From Deltaproteobacteria bacterium (GTDB lineage Bacteria > Myxococcota > B64-G9), in assembly GCA_019307065.1 (NCBI GenBank), contig JAFDKH010000006.1, forward strand, positions 42,881 through 106,880: a DNA stretch of 64,000 nucleotides, written 5' to 3'. This document shows, one piece after another, positions 51,231 through 59,744 of the stretch (the stretch's first letter is position 1; each line of letters starts with the position of its first letter). Under the pieces are notes generated by a model. It was not told the origin of the DNA. It saw only the letters and a program-made list of their open reading frames with translations, and made no database searches. A program made the position numbers and the translations under genes.

Positions 51231-51836
51231 ATGAACCAACAACCACCCGCAGCCAGCAATCCGCAAGCACCCGCGACCGGCGGCCCGCCTGAGGCAGCCC
51301 CGAGTCTCAAACCCAAGAAACTCAAGAAGCGCGGCGGGTACGAACCGGTTAGTCTGAATATGTTGCCGATGATGGCTCTGTTCACGGTCATTTTGTGTTA
51401 CTTGCTCAAAGATTATTCCTCTGATCCGGTTCAGATTTCTCCTTCTCCGGATACGAGCTTGCCGTATTCGTCATCCAAGCTGTCGCCCCAGAAGGCCCTC
51501 CAGGTGGCCATCTCGCAGCGCAGCATCTTGGTTGATAACCGTAAGGTCGCCGAGGTGAAAAACGGCCGGGTGACGGCTGCCTATAAAAAGGATAACAATC
51601 CGTCCTCGATGTATATTGTTCCGCTATACGATGCATTGAAAAAGAAGGCCGATCGGAACAAGTTGATTGCCCGCTACAACAAACAGAAACAAGAACTGCA
51701 ATTCAAGGGCCTGCTGACCATAATTGCCGATAAGCGCATTCCGTTTCGCTTACTGACCGAGGTGCTCTATACCGCCGGCCAAGCCGAGTATGGCCAGTAC
51801 AAATTTGCAGTAATCAAGATGGTACAAGAAGAGTGA
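51231..51836 (+). CDS. ExbD/TolR-family protein 2 lacking the membrane Asp
   Basis: 201 residues, 27 bp after ExbD 1. After a Pro/Ala/Lys-rich N-terminus, the membrane helix reads LNMLPMMALFTVILCYLL; aligning its P-M-M-A with P-Y-M-D of the first ExbD puts Ala where the proton-carrying Asp belongs. The periplasmic part (ISQRSILVDNRKVAEV ... LTIIADKRIPFRLLTEVLYTAG) has the normal ExbD/TolR fold. It can probably join the channel but not carry protons, giving an asymmetric pair. Confidence 0.88.
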   Translation: MNQQPPAASNPQAPATGGPPEAAPSLKPKKLKKRGGYEPVSLNMLPMMALFTVILCYLLKDYSSDPVQISPSPDTSLPYSSSKLSPQKALQVAISQRSILVDNRKVAEVKNGRVTAAYKKDNNPSSMYIVPLYDALKKKADRNKLIARYNKQKQELQFKGLLTIIADKRIPFRLLTEVLYTAGQAEYGQYKFAVIKMVQEE

Positions 51837-51874
51837 TGACAAGTTGAGTTAGAAGTCGATAAGGACACAAGGCC

Positions 51875-53248
51875 ATGGTTGAAACACAGAATGAACATAT
51901 TCTTCGAATCGGAGTCATCCGCGCCGGTAAAATCATCGAAGAAAAGCTGATCCGTAAGAGAACGACTGTTACTGTCGGGACCGGCACGCGCAACACCCTG
52001 GTATTACCGACCACCGACGCCCCCAAGAGTTATCCTCTTTTCGAGTGTAAAGGCAATGAGTACTATTTGTCCTTTACCGACAAGATGACCGGCCGGATCT
52101 CGGTTGGCGACAAGGCCGCCGATCTGCAGTCGATCAAGGGACAGAACCTGGTACGCAAAACCGGGTCGAACTATCATCTCAAGCTGAGCGATGCCTCGCG
52201 CGGAAGAGTTTCGATAGGTGAGTTTATTTTACTCTTCCAGTTCGTCAAACCACCACCAGAGCCGGCTCGGCCCCAGTTGCCTCAAATTGTCAAGGGCTAC
52301 TGGATGCGCAACATCGACTGGCCCTATGCTTCGTCTTTCGGGACTACCTTCGTCTGCATGGTTGTGATCTGGATCTGGGCCGCCAATGTTCCGCTGCCAA
52401 AAGAACCGACCATTGATGATATTCCCGACCGTTTCGCCAAAATGATCATGCCCGACAAGGAAATGAGCAAACCTGACGAAGATGGAGCCGGGGCCGGCAA
52501 GCAGGCCGACGAGCCCAAGAAAAAGAAAAAGGAAAAGAAAGTCGAAGAAACTGCCGGTGACGGCGCGGGCGATTCCAAAGAAGCCAAGGCGGCCTCGGCG
52601 GCGGTCCGCCGGGCGAACATGGAGAAAAAGGTTTCCGGGCGCGGTTTGCTCAAAGTGCTGGGCACCAAGGGCCCCGGAGGTTTTGCCCGGGGCGGGGCGG
52701 TCGCCGATGTTTTCGGAGACGGTTCGATAGAAGGAACTGGCGAAGGGTCTTTTAGCGGGATTGGTGGCCTGGATGTCGCCACAGCGGCCGGCCAAACCGG
52801 TCAGCGCGGTGTCGACGGGGCAGGTACAACAGCAGAGATCGGTGACATGGGTACCCGTGGAGTGGTTGGCAAGGCAGGCAAAGGCACCGGGCGCAAAAAC
52901 GAGGCCCGCGTGGTTGCGCGAGTGACATCGGCCGCTTTGCAGGAATTCGATTCCGACTCTCGCAGCCAAAGAGACATTGTCAAAGCGATCCGCCGGCGCA
53001 TCGGCGGCATCAAGCACTGTTACGAGAAACGCCTCAAACGAGACCCGGACCTGAAAGGTAAGATCGTTATCCGCTTCGTGATTCACTCCGGCGGCAAGGT
53101 GATCGAGGTGGAAATAGTCCAAAATACGACTGGAGACAGTGAATTGGGGGCCTGTATTGCATCGCGGGTCAAGTCAATTCGCTTTCCGGCCACTGACGGC
53201 GGCGAAACCAGCGTCACCTATCCGTTCATTCTGGCGCCGGGTGGTTGA
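51875..53248 (+). CDS. FHA-like, single-pass protein with TonB-like AgmX/PglI C-terminal domain
   Basis: AAGGxCACAAGG precedes the ATG. Residues ~1-120 look like an FHA-type beta-sandwich (HILRIGVIRAGKIIEEKLI, GTGTRNTLVLPT), cytosolic. One membrane helix (~155-172, SSFGTTFVCMVVIWIWAA) follows, then a Lys/Glu-rich and Gly-rich periplasmic linker, and a C-terminal TonB-C-like domain (IRRRIGGIKHCYEKRLKRDP ... GKVIEVEIVQN) of the AgmX/PglI family (GltJ/GltI in Myxococcus). It should couple the TolQ/ExbD motor to outer parts of the envelope and perhaps to a cytosolic phosphoprotein. Confidence 0.88.
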   Translation: MVETQNEHILRIGVIRAGKIIEEKLIRKRTTVTVGTGTRNTLVLPTTDAPKSYPLFECKGNEYYLSFTDKMTGRISVGDKAADLQSIKGQNLVRKTGSNYHLKLSDASRGRVSIGEFILLFQFVKPPPEPARPQLPQIVKGYWMRNIDWPYASSFGTTFVCMVVIWIWAANVPLPKEPTIDDIPDRFAKMIMPDKEMSKPDEDGAGAGKQADEPKKKKKEKKVEETAGDGAGDSKEAKAASAAVRRANMEKKVSGRGLLKVLGTKGPGGFARGGAVADVFGDGSIEGTGEGSFSGIGGLDVATAAGQTGQRGVDGAGTTAEIGDMGTRGVVGKAGKGTGRKNEARVVARVTSAALQEFDSDSRSQRDIVKAIRRRIGGIKHCYEKRLKRDPDLKGKIVIRFVIHSGGKVIEVEIVQNTTGDSELGACIASRVKSIRFPATDGGETSVTYPFILAPGG

Positions 53249-53315
53249 TGAAACAGCCCCTAATCCAGCAACAACTCAACATTTATCATACGATCTAAGG
53301 GCCGGGGGACTTACG

Positions 53316-54347
53316 ATGAAGGCCTTGTGGCTTCGTGAAGTACAAGCAACTTTGCAGCGAAAAGACTTCCTGGAATGGTGGCAGTCTTTACTCGATCTCG
53401 AGCAGAAACTGGCAGCGGTTCGCTCACGCTACGATGAATTGCTGGCTCAGGAAAACCTGATGGGTTTCAGGGCAGAGTTCACTCAGAAAAATGCGATCGA
53501 CGCGTTGTATCTGGCCGGCGAATACGAAGACAATGCCGCGCAGCTACTGGCTGAGGCCTCTGAAGTCGAGAATAAATCTTATGAGGCGGTTGCCAATTTT
53601 GAAAGTCAGCGAATTCGCGTAAGTGACAATTTTTCGCAGATGGGTGCCGTTGAGCACTATTTTTTGAAGCTGCAAACCGAGGTTCGCTCACTCAAGGCGA
53701 CTCTGGAAGGTGCCCGGGACCAAGAGAAACGCGAAGAATTCGCGCGGATCCTCAAAAAGAAAGAGGCCGATTTAACCAAACGAGAACAAGAATTGAGAGA
53801 AGCTTCCGGCCTGTATGAACGCGAGAACAACAAAAAGATGAGTCTCTGGGAAGAAGTTGAGCAGATGTGGACCCGCAGCCTGGATATCAATCTTGGAGTT
53901 TCCGAGAAACGCGTCAAGAGCAAGCGCGCCCGGCGTGAATCGGAGCGTTTGTTCAAAGACGCCGAGCACCACAAGCAAAAAGCCCAGGCCTTGAAGGGCG
54001 AGGCAGAGGAGGCCAACGCCAAAACAGAAGAACTCCAGCGCCTGATCGACGACTTGCGTTCCTCGGCGCGCAGATTGTTTGGTTGTCTCTTGGGTGAGGA
54101 GTTTCTCTACTGGCCGCGCCGCGAGAATATCAATGATGTATTTTGCGTACCGCTAAATGATCATGCCGAGGGATTCAACATCGAGTTGCGGGCCAGGAAC
54201 ATATATTTGATAAACCGCCAGCGCGGTGTGGAATTCATCGAGCCGCTGCCTCCCGACGGCGACACCCGCGCGGATGTCGATCAACGAATTGATAAATTTT
54301 TCTTTGAAAGCAAGACCGCCCAGGCCCTCAAAAACAAAGACTCTTGA
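53316..54347 (+). CDS. cytosolic coiled-coil protein of the Tol/Glt-like cluster
   Basis: ATG 53316 gives 343 residues; a start at 53139 would lie inside the previous gene. No signal peptide or membrane helix. Residues ~10-250 are almost all coiled coil (KKKEADLTKREQELREASG, RVKSKRARRESERLFKDAE). A small C-terminal domain (~255-330; SARRLFGCLLGEEFLYWPRR, GFNIELRARNIYLINRQRG) follows. It has no family known to me. As the last gene of the cluster it may be a cytosolic link between MglA or the FHA domain and the motor. Confidence 0.75.
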   Translation: MKALWLREVQATLQRKDFLEWWQSLLDLEQKLAAVRSRYDELLAQENLMGFRAEFTQKNAIDALYLAGEYEDNAAQLLAEASEVENKSYEAVANFESQRIRVSDNFSQMGAVEHYFLKLQTEVRSLKATLEGARDQEKREEFARILKKKEADLTKREQELREASGLYERENNKKMSLWEEVEQMWTRSLDINLGVSEKRVKSKRARRESERLFKDAEHHKQKAQALKGEAEEANAKTEELQRLIDDLRSSARRLFGCLLGEEFLYWPRRENINDVFCVPLNDHAEGFNIELRARNIYLINRQRGVEFIEPLPPDGDTRADVDQRIDKFFFESKTAQALKNKDS

Positions 54348-54480
54348 ATCGTTCTGGGCCGGTCCGCGGCCCTATATCCCGTTGATTGGATTATTTGTCG
54401 AAATCTTGCTTGAACTTGCGGGTCATGTTAGGGTCACTCTGGATCTGGATCGCGAGTAGTAACGAATAAAGGGGTCTATC

Positions 54481-54927
54481 GTGAACAAGGCGGAAGAACT
54501 TCAGAAATCACGCCTGTTTGAAGGGCTGCTCCCAGAAGAAATTGAGATGCTTGGCGAGGTTACCCAGCAAAAGAAATATACTGAGGGGGAAGTCGTCTTC
54601 AAGCAAGGTGATGTGGGCGATTCATTGTACTTGTTGGTTGAGGGTGCCGTCGAAGTGCTTCACAAGCGCGAAGATGGCAAGGAGCACATCATCACAGTCC
54701 TCGAAGCGCCAGAATTTTTTGGAGAAATGTCGCTGATCGACAAGGAGTACAGATCGGCAACGATTCGGGCCAAGCGAGAAGCAGTAATGCTTTGTTTGAC
54801 AAACGAAAATCTTCACTCTTTCGCCCGCGTCTATAAAAACGGGTTTACCCTGGTAGTCATCAATATTGCTAGAGTTCTCAGCTCCCGCCTGCGAGAAACC
54901 AACCAGAAGTTAATCGAAAAAATGTAG
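54481..54927 (+). CDS. stand-alone cyclic-nucleotide-binding domain protein
   Basis: GTG start behind AAGGGG. 148 residues, one cNMP-binding (CAP_ED) domain: GEVVFKQGDVGDSLYLLVEG, and the phosphate-binding cassette FGEMSLIDKEYRSATIRA with Glu and Arg in place. A helical C-terminus (~115-148) contains no helix-turn-helix, so it is not itself a CRP regulator. It may sense cAMP or c-di-GMP for the adjacent motility/surface clusters; the partner is unknown. Confidence 0.85.
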   Translation: MNKAEELQKSRLFEGLLPEEIEMLGEVTQQKKYTEGEVVFKQGDVGDSLYLLVEGAVEVLHKREDGKEHIITVLEAPEFFGEMSLIDKEYRSATIRAKREAVMLCLTNENLHSFARVYKNGFTLVVINIARVLSSRLRETNQKLIEKM

Positions 54928-55039
54928 CTAAAGGCTTGGTTTGGATGTGCCGATTCTGATCGACGATACAGGTGCCTGCGGCTATACTAGTAAAATCAGG
55001 ATTAGGAATAACCAGGTAATTCACGAGGAGTAACGCAGG

Positions 55040-58000
55040 ATGAAAAAGGGGATGATCGACAGGTTTGTGCAATGTTGCGGCTGGCCGCTGTCTCTCTTGG
55101 TTGTGATACTGAGCAGCATCGCGGCCCTGGCCGCATCTCGAGTTCAAGGTTTTCCGGTGCAGTTAGAAGATTCGGCCGAAGAGAGTTCTTTGGTTGCATT
55201 CGACATCGACGCTGACGGCCAATTGGAGTTCGTTGTCGCTACGCACAAAAAGCTGCATGCTCTCGAGGCTGACGGAAATCCGGTGGCCGGTTTTCCGATA
55301 ATCCTCAAGGCTGCGATTGTTACCGGCCTGACGGTTGGAAACCTGGGCGGCGGCAATCAAGATCAACCTGCCCGGACAGCAATTTTTTTCGGTACGAATG
55401 ATCTGCAGCTAGTCGGGCTGGACGGATCGGGTAAAAGCCTTCCCGGTTTCCCGAAAGCCGTAGATTCGCTGTTGGCCGGACCGCCCAGCCTGGTTGATCT
55501 GAATGGTGACGTTCAGCTGGAAATAGTCTTCGGAACCAAAAATGGCAAGATCTACGCTCTTAACGCCGATGGAACAGCCGTCGCGGGCTATCCGGCCAAA
55601 GTAGGTACAGCGGTCTCTACCGCTGTGACTGTCGGCAAGTTCAAGCCGGCCGCCAAACTGGTTTTCTTTTTCGGGGACGAAAAGGGCGGCTTGCACGCCT
55701 GGACAGCACCGGGCAAAGAGCTTTCAGGGTTTCCGGTTCGGGCAAAATACACCGTAACTTCCCAGCCGGTCCTGGGTGATATCGATAATGATGGTAGTTA
55801 CGAAGTAATCTTCGGGTCTAAAGACTTCAAGATCTACGCCGTCAAATCCGACGGGTCAATGGCTGAAGGTTTTCCAGTGACTACCGGCTACCGAATTTAT
55901 TCGACTCCGGCTCTGGCCGATGTAGACAACGACGGCAGTGTGGATATAGTTACGACCGGCGGGGACGGCAAGCTATACGTGCATGGTAGCCAGGGCAAAC
56001 TAATCAAGGGGTTTCCAGTCAAGGCCGGTAAACGACTGCGCGCATCGCCGGTTGTCGGCGACGTCGATTACGACGGGCGAGTAGAAATAGCCGTTGGGAC
56101 CGACAAGAACAGGTTGGCGCTTTATCGCAATAACGGCAAAGCCTACCCGGGTTTCCCCGTCAGAATGCCGGATCGCGTGGATGTCACTCCTTTGCTTACA
56201 GACATCAACAATGACGGCCTGGTTGAGGTGGCTGCAATTAGCCGCAACGGCAGCCTGGCGGTTTTCAGAATGATAAAAAAGGGGAAATCTGCAAAACCGC
56301 TGGCCTGGCCCGCAGAAGGGCGCGACTCGCGACGAAGCGCCCGGACTTACCCGAACCCGCCCAGCTATCTGGAATTGAGCTTGTCTCCCAAGATGCCGCG
56401 TACAACAGATTCATTGAAACTTGACTATCAGTTCTTCGATATGGACGGCGATGCCGAGCCCAAAACAGCTATTCGCTGGTATCGCAACGCTAAACCCGTG
56501 CCGGGTTTTGAACAAGCTCGTGAGGTTCCTGCTTCGGCTACTCGCAAACACGATAGTTGGCATTTCACTCTTCAAGGCGAGAAGTCTGGAAGATTGTTCA
56601 AGAGCCGGCCAATCAAGATTGTCAATACAGCGCCCGAACCGCCGCAGATAAAGATTTTGCCCGATCCAGCTCGAACCGCTGACAATCTCAAGCTGGAGAT
56701 AGGCGCCCAATCAAAGGATGTCGACGGTGACAAGGTTCGCTATTCGATAACCTGGTTGAAAGACAGGTTGCCGATCAAGGGGTTCAAGAAAGCCACAGTC
56801 TGGAACAAGAGAACAATGGCCGGACAGCGCTGGACGGTGGTGGTCACTCCCCATGACGGCCAGCTGGCCGGTAGCCCTGCCCGAGCGTCGCTTGTGATTG
56901 CAAATACAGTTCCAAGCACGGCAAAATTTCACTTAGAGCCGGCCCGTCCGACTGTTACTCAGGAGATTAAGGCGGTTATCGATAAAGCCGGAACCGATCC
57001 GGACAAACAGTCAGTCAGCTATCATTACAAGTGGAGCGTTGATGGCCGGGTTCTAAACCTGCCGATTGATACGGCCGTTTTGCCGGCCGGGCTCGTGGCC
57101 AAGCACGAAAAAATCACTCTTGAACTGGCTTCGTTTGACGGCCAGGCCGAAGGTGGAAAATCACAAATGCTGGCTGAGATAGCCAACACTCCGGCCCAGG
57201 CACCCAAAATTCAAATTGTTCCGGCCGCCGCCGGTACCCAAGATGTCTTAACGATCGAGATCAAAAAGCCGGCCGCCGATCCCGACCATGACGCGCTAAG
57301 CTACCAGGTCTTATGGAGTCGGGCAGGCAAGCCCTACAATGGCACGCATGCCCGCGCCTATCGCTTGCCGGCCAGTGAAACTAAAAAGGGTGACAAATGG
57401 ATCGTGACGGTTACTGCCCTAGACGGCGAGAGCCAGGGCAAGCCGGCCCGGGCGGAAGTTACTATTAGAAACTCGGCCCCCCAGGCGCCGGTACTCAAAG
57501 GCAAGCTTGCCCGGCCTCAAACAACCAGCGATCTGATTGTGCAGGTGGTCAAGCCGAGCTTTGATCCGGACGGCGATCCGCTTACTCAAGAAGTGGTCTG
57601 GTACGAAAGTGTCAAACCCGGCAAGTCGAATCGTGAAATCGCCCGTGGAAAAGACATGTTCAAATTTCCGGCAGCCAAGACCAAAAAGAACACCAGCTAT
57701 CTAGCGCAGTTGACGCCCTCGGATGGCAACCAGGCCGGACCGGTTGCCAGTCAGTGGTTTGAAGTCCAGAATACTGCGCCTGCCGGATGCAAGCTGGCTA
57801 TCAAACCCGCCCGGCCGACCAGCGGCGCCAAGCTCGAGGCCGTCTTAGTGCAACCGTCCGGCGATCCGGACGGCGATCGAATCAAGATGAGCTATCGATG
57901 GTATCGGGATGATGCACCGGTCAAGACCGGCAAACATCCGCAACAGATTGACGGCCAGCTGGTTAAGCGCGGCCAGCAATGGACTGTCGTGGCAATCCCT

Positions 58001-58921
58001 AATGACGGCCAGAGCGACGGCCCGGCCTGTGAGGCCGAGGTTGCAGTAGTCAACAGTCCTCCCAGCCCGCCGCGGATAGAATTAAGACCGGCCAAGCCGA
58101 CCACGCTTGATCAGCTGAGCTGTTTGGTCAGCAGTCCCAGCCGGGATCCTGACGGGGATAAAATTCAATTGGAAACCAGCTGGAAAGTCGACGGGCGTGA
58201 AGTGCCGGCTGGAATCACGAGTACTTCAGTCAGTAAGGGAATGTTGGTCAAAGGCCAGCATTGGGAAGTAACCGTCACGGCCAGCGACGGAGAACTTCAA
58301 AGCCCGCAGGTGAAGGCCAAAGTCGTGATCGCGAATTCCCCGCCCGGCCCGCCGCGGGTTGTGATTCGTCCGGCCGTTCCGCTTTCGTCGGAGGATTTGC
58401 GCTGTCATCTGGCCGGCCCGACCGTTGACCCGGACGGTGACGCATTAACCAATGAGTTCGAGTGGTTTTTAGTAAAAAGAAAAAAGGACAAGCCGACCGG
58501 TAAAGCGGTTCACCGGGGATCGGTTTTGCCTGCCAGGTTGACCCGCAAGGGCCAATGGTGGGTTTGTGCGGCCCGGGCCAAAGACGATCAGGCGTTGGGC
58601 AAGCAAGCCTTTAGCAGAACTCAGGTAGCCAACGCAGCCCCTAGCGCTGCGGTTGTCGAAATTCTCCCCGGAAATCCAAAATCGGATCAGGCAATTCGAT
58701 GTGTTCTGAAGACCGCAGCCATTGACCCCGACAACGACAAGATCCGTTACCGCTTCGAGTGGACCAAAGACGGGCTGAAACAGCCGTTCGCCGCCCAGAC
58801 CGACAATGTGCCCGCCCGCCTGACAAAGGAAAATGATATTTGGCAATGTACGGTTTATGCATCGGACGGGAAGCAAGAAAGCCCGCGAGCCGAGAGCGCC
58901 GAAGTCGTGGTGCAGCGCTGA
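55040..58921 (+). CDS. giant secreted FG-GAP/PQQ-like propeller plus nine Ig-like repeats
   Basis: GAGGAG before the ATG; signal peptide ending ALA. Residues ~35-420 are FG-GAP-like units (FDIDADGQLEFVVAT, DIDNDGSYEVIFGS, DVDNDGSVDIVTTG, DINNDGLVEVAAIS) with Ca-binding DxDxDG loops, probably a 7-8-bladed propeller. Residues ~435-1290 are nine repeats of ~95 residues with D-P-D-G-D near the middle and W-x-V-x-V-x-x-x-D-G at the end, PKD/cadherin-like. Wholly extracellular; adhesion is likely. It lies between the cNMP protein and the polysaccharide operon. Confidence 0.82.
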   Translation: MKKGMIDRFVQCCGWPLSLLVVILSSIAALAASRVQGFPVQLEDSAEESSLVAFDIDADGQLEFVVATHKKLHALEADGNPVAGFPIILKAAIVTGLTVGNLGGGNQDQPARTAIFFGTNDLQLVGLDGSGKSLPGFPKAVDSLLAGPPSLVDLNGDVQLEIVFGTKNGKIYALNADGTAVAGYPAKVGTAVSTAVTVGKFKPAAKLVFFFGDEKGGLHAWTAPGKELSGFPVRAKYTVTSQPVLGDIDNDGSYEVIFGSKDFKIYAVKSDGSMAEGFPVTTGYRIYSTPALADVDNDGSVDIVTTGGDGKLYVHGSQGKLIKGFPVKAGKRLRASPVVGDVDYDGRVEIAVGTDKNRLALYRNNGKAYPGFPVRMPDRVDVTPLLTDINNDGLVEVAAISRNGSLAVFRMIKKGKSAKPLAWPAEGRDSRRSARTYPNPPSYLELSLSPKMPRTTDSLKLDYQFFDMDGDAEPKTAIRWYRNAKPVPGFEQAREVPASATRKHDSWHFTLQGEKSGRLFKSRPIKIVNTAPEPPQIKILPDPARTADNLKLEIGAQSKDVDGDKVRYSITWLKDRLPIKGFKKATVWNKRTMAGQRWTVVVTPHDGQLAGSPARASLVIANTVPSTAKFHLEPARPTVTQEIKAVIDKAGTDPDKQSVSYHYKWSVDGRVLNLPIDTAVLPAGLVAKHEKITLELASFDGQAEGGKSQMLAEIANTPAQAPKIQIVPAAAGTQDVLTIEIKKPAADPDHDALSYQVLWSRAGKPYNGTHARAYRLPASETKKGDKWIVTVTALDGESQGKPARAEVTIRNSAPQAPVLKGKLARPQTTSDLIVQVVKPSFDPDGDPLTQEVVWYESVKPGKSNREIARGKDMFKFPAAKTKKNTSYLAQLTPSDGNQAGPVASQWFEVQNTAPAGCKLAIKPARPTSGAKLEAVLVQPSGDPDGDRIKMSYRWYRDDAPVKTGKHPQQIDGQLVKRGQQWTVVAIPNDGQSDGPACEAEVAVVNSPPSPPRIELRPAKPTTLDQLSCLVSSPSRDPDGDKIQLETSWKVDGREVPAGITSTSVSKGMLVKGQHWEVTVTASDGELQSPQVKAKVVIANSPPGPPRVVIRPAVPLSSEDLRCHLAGPTVDPDGDALTNEFEWFLVKRKKDKPTGKAVHRGSVLPARLTRKGQWWVCAARAKDDQALGKQAFSRTQVANAAPSAAVVEILPGNPKSDQAIRCVLKTAAIDPDNDKIRYRFEWTKDGLKQPFAAQTDNVPARLTKENDIWQCTVYASDGKQESPRAESAEVVVQR

Positions 58922-58954
58922 AAACACAACCTGTTGGAATAACTACACTTTGTA

Positions 58955-58970
58955 TGTGATGGATATCACA
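58955..58970 (+). promoter_or_regulatory. perfect CRP-consensus box before the polysaccharide-export operon
   Basis: TGTGA-TGGATA-TCACA is an exact TGTGA-N6-TCACA. Its centre (58962.5) lies about 62 bases before the start expected from the promoter at 58991-59018, the position of class I CRP activation (-61.5 in E. coli). Confidence 0.65.
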
Positions 58971-58990
58971 GCAGTCGGAGGGGAAAAGAG

Positions 58991-59018
58991 TTGACAATGA
59001 CCCTTGGAGCTCTATAAT
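58991..59018 (+). promoter_or_regulatory. consensus sigma70 promoter of the polysaccharide-export operon
   Basis: Perfect TTGACA (58991-58996) and TATAAT (59013-59018) with a 16-base spacer. The start is expected near 59025, leaving a leader of about 63 bases before ATG 59088. Confidence 0.8.
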
Positions 59019-59087
59019 TACCCGGCACCGAAGCTTCAAGAATTTTCACAATTCCGGGGTGTTGGAGACTGATGAGGAGGTGCGCCG

Positions 59088-59639
59088 ATGAGAAGATTTT
59101 TTATAGTATTGATGATTGGTTTGTTTGTTGTACCGGCCCTGGCACAAGAGGGCGGCGAAGGCTCAGCCTCTGCGGGTTTTGAACAAGCGGCCGAATTATC
59201 GGATTCCGAAAAGCTGGATCGGGCGACTGGATATTTGGGTGAAATGAAGGGGGTCTTGGGGCATGTCTTGAGGCTTCTCAAAGACGCTCGCGAAGAAAAA
59301 GACGTTATCAAAGTCAACTGTGTCAACGAAAAGCTCACCAATATCAAGGGGCTTATTCGTATTTCCGAACAGGCCGAGATGACCTTGCAAGAGGCCCTGG
59401 CCAAAGGGGAGAAGGACACCGCCACCCACGAGTTTCACAAGATTTCGATCTCCCACCAGAAAATCAAGATACTCAGAACCGAAGCCGAGCAATGTGTCGG
59501 TGAATTGGCTTTTGCAGTTGGAAAAACAACCGTGGAAGTAGAAATCGACAAAGATCAGGTTCCCGAGGACGATCCGACCAATGTCGAACTTCCCGAGACA
59601 AATATAATAAGACCGCCGGCGGCGAGTCCTTATCAATAA
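59088..59639 (+). CDS. secreted helical protein of unknown function, first gene of the export operon
   Basis: GAGGAGGT gives a strong ribosome site. Signal peptide ending ALA before QE. The 183 residues are mostly helix (~30-150; LDRATGYLGEMKGVLGHVL, CVNEKLTNIKGLIRISEQAE), with two Cys that could pair and an acidic/Pro tail (EDDPTNVELPE). No family known to me. Its place directly before an outer-membrane barrel and OPX protein suggests a periplasmic accessory of export. Confidence 0.75.
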   Translation: MRRFFIVLMIGLFVVPALAQEGGEGSASAGFEQAAELSDSEKLDRATGYLGEMKGVLGHVLRLLKDAREEKDVIKVNCVNEKLTNIKGLIRISEQAEMTLQEALAKGEKDTATHEFHKISISHQKIKILRTEAEQCVGELAFAVGKTTVEVEIDKDQVPEDDPTNVELPETNIIRPPAASPYQ

Positions 59640-59744
59640 ACAGGGGACGATTTTTTGAATTTTATGGGGTATTGAGTAAACTTTCATACAAACTGTGACG
59701 ATCCTCAGTATTCGAAAATAGATTTTAACAGGACCGATTCGCAT

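Noticed and set aside
59640-59744. AACAGGGGACGA word near 59640 as a transposon end
   Set aside because: Resembles words beside REP elements, but no inverted partner is found nearby.
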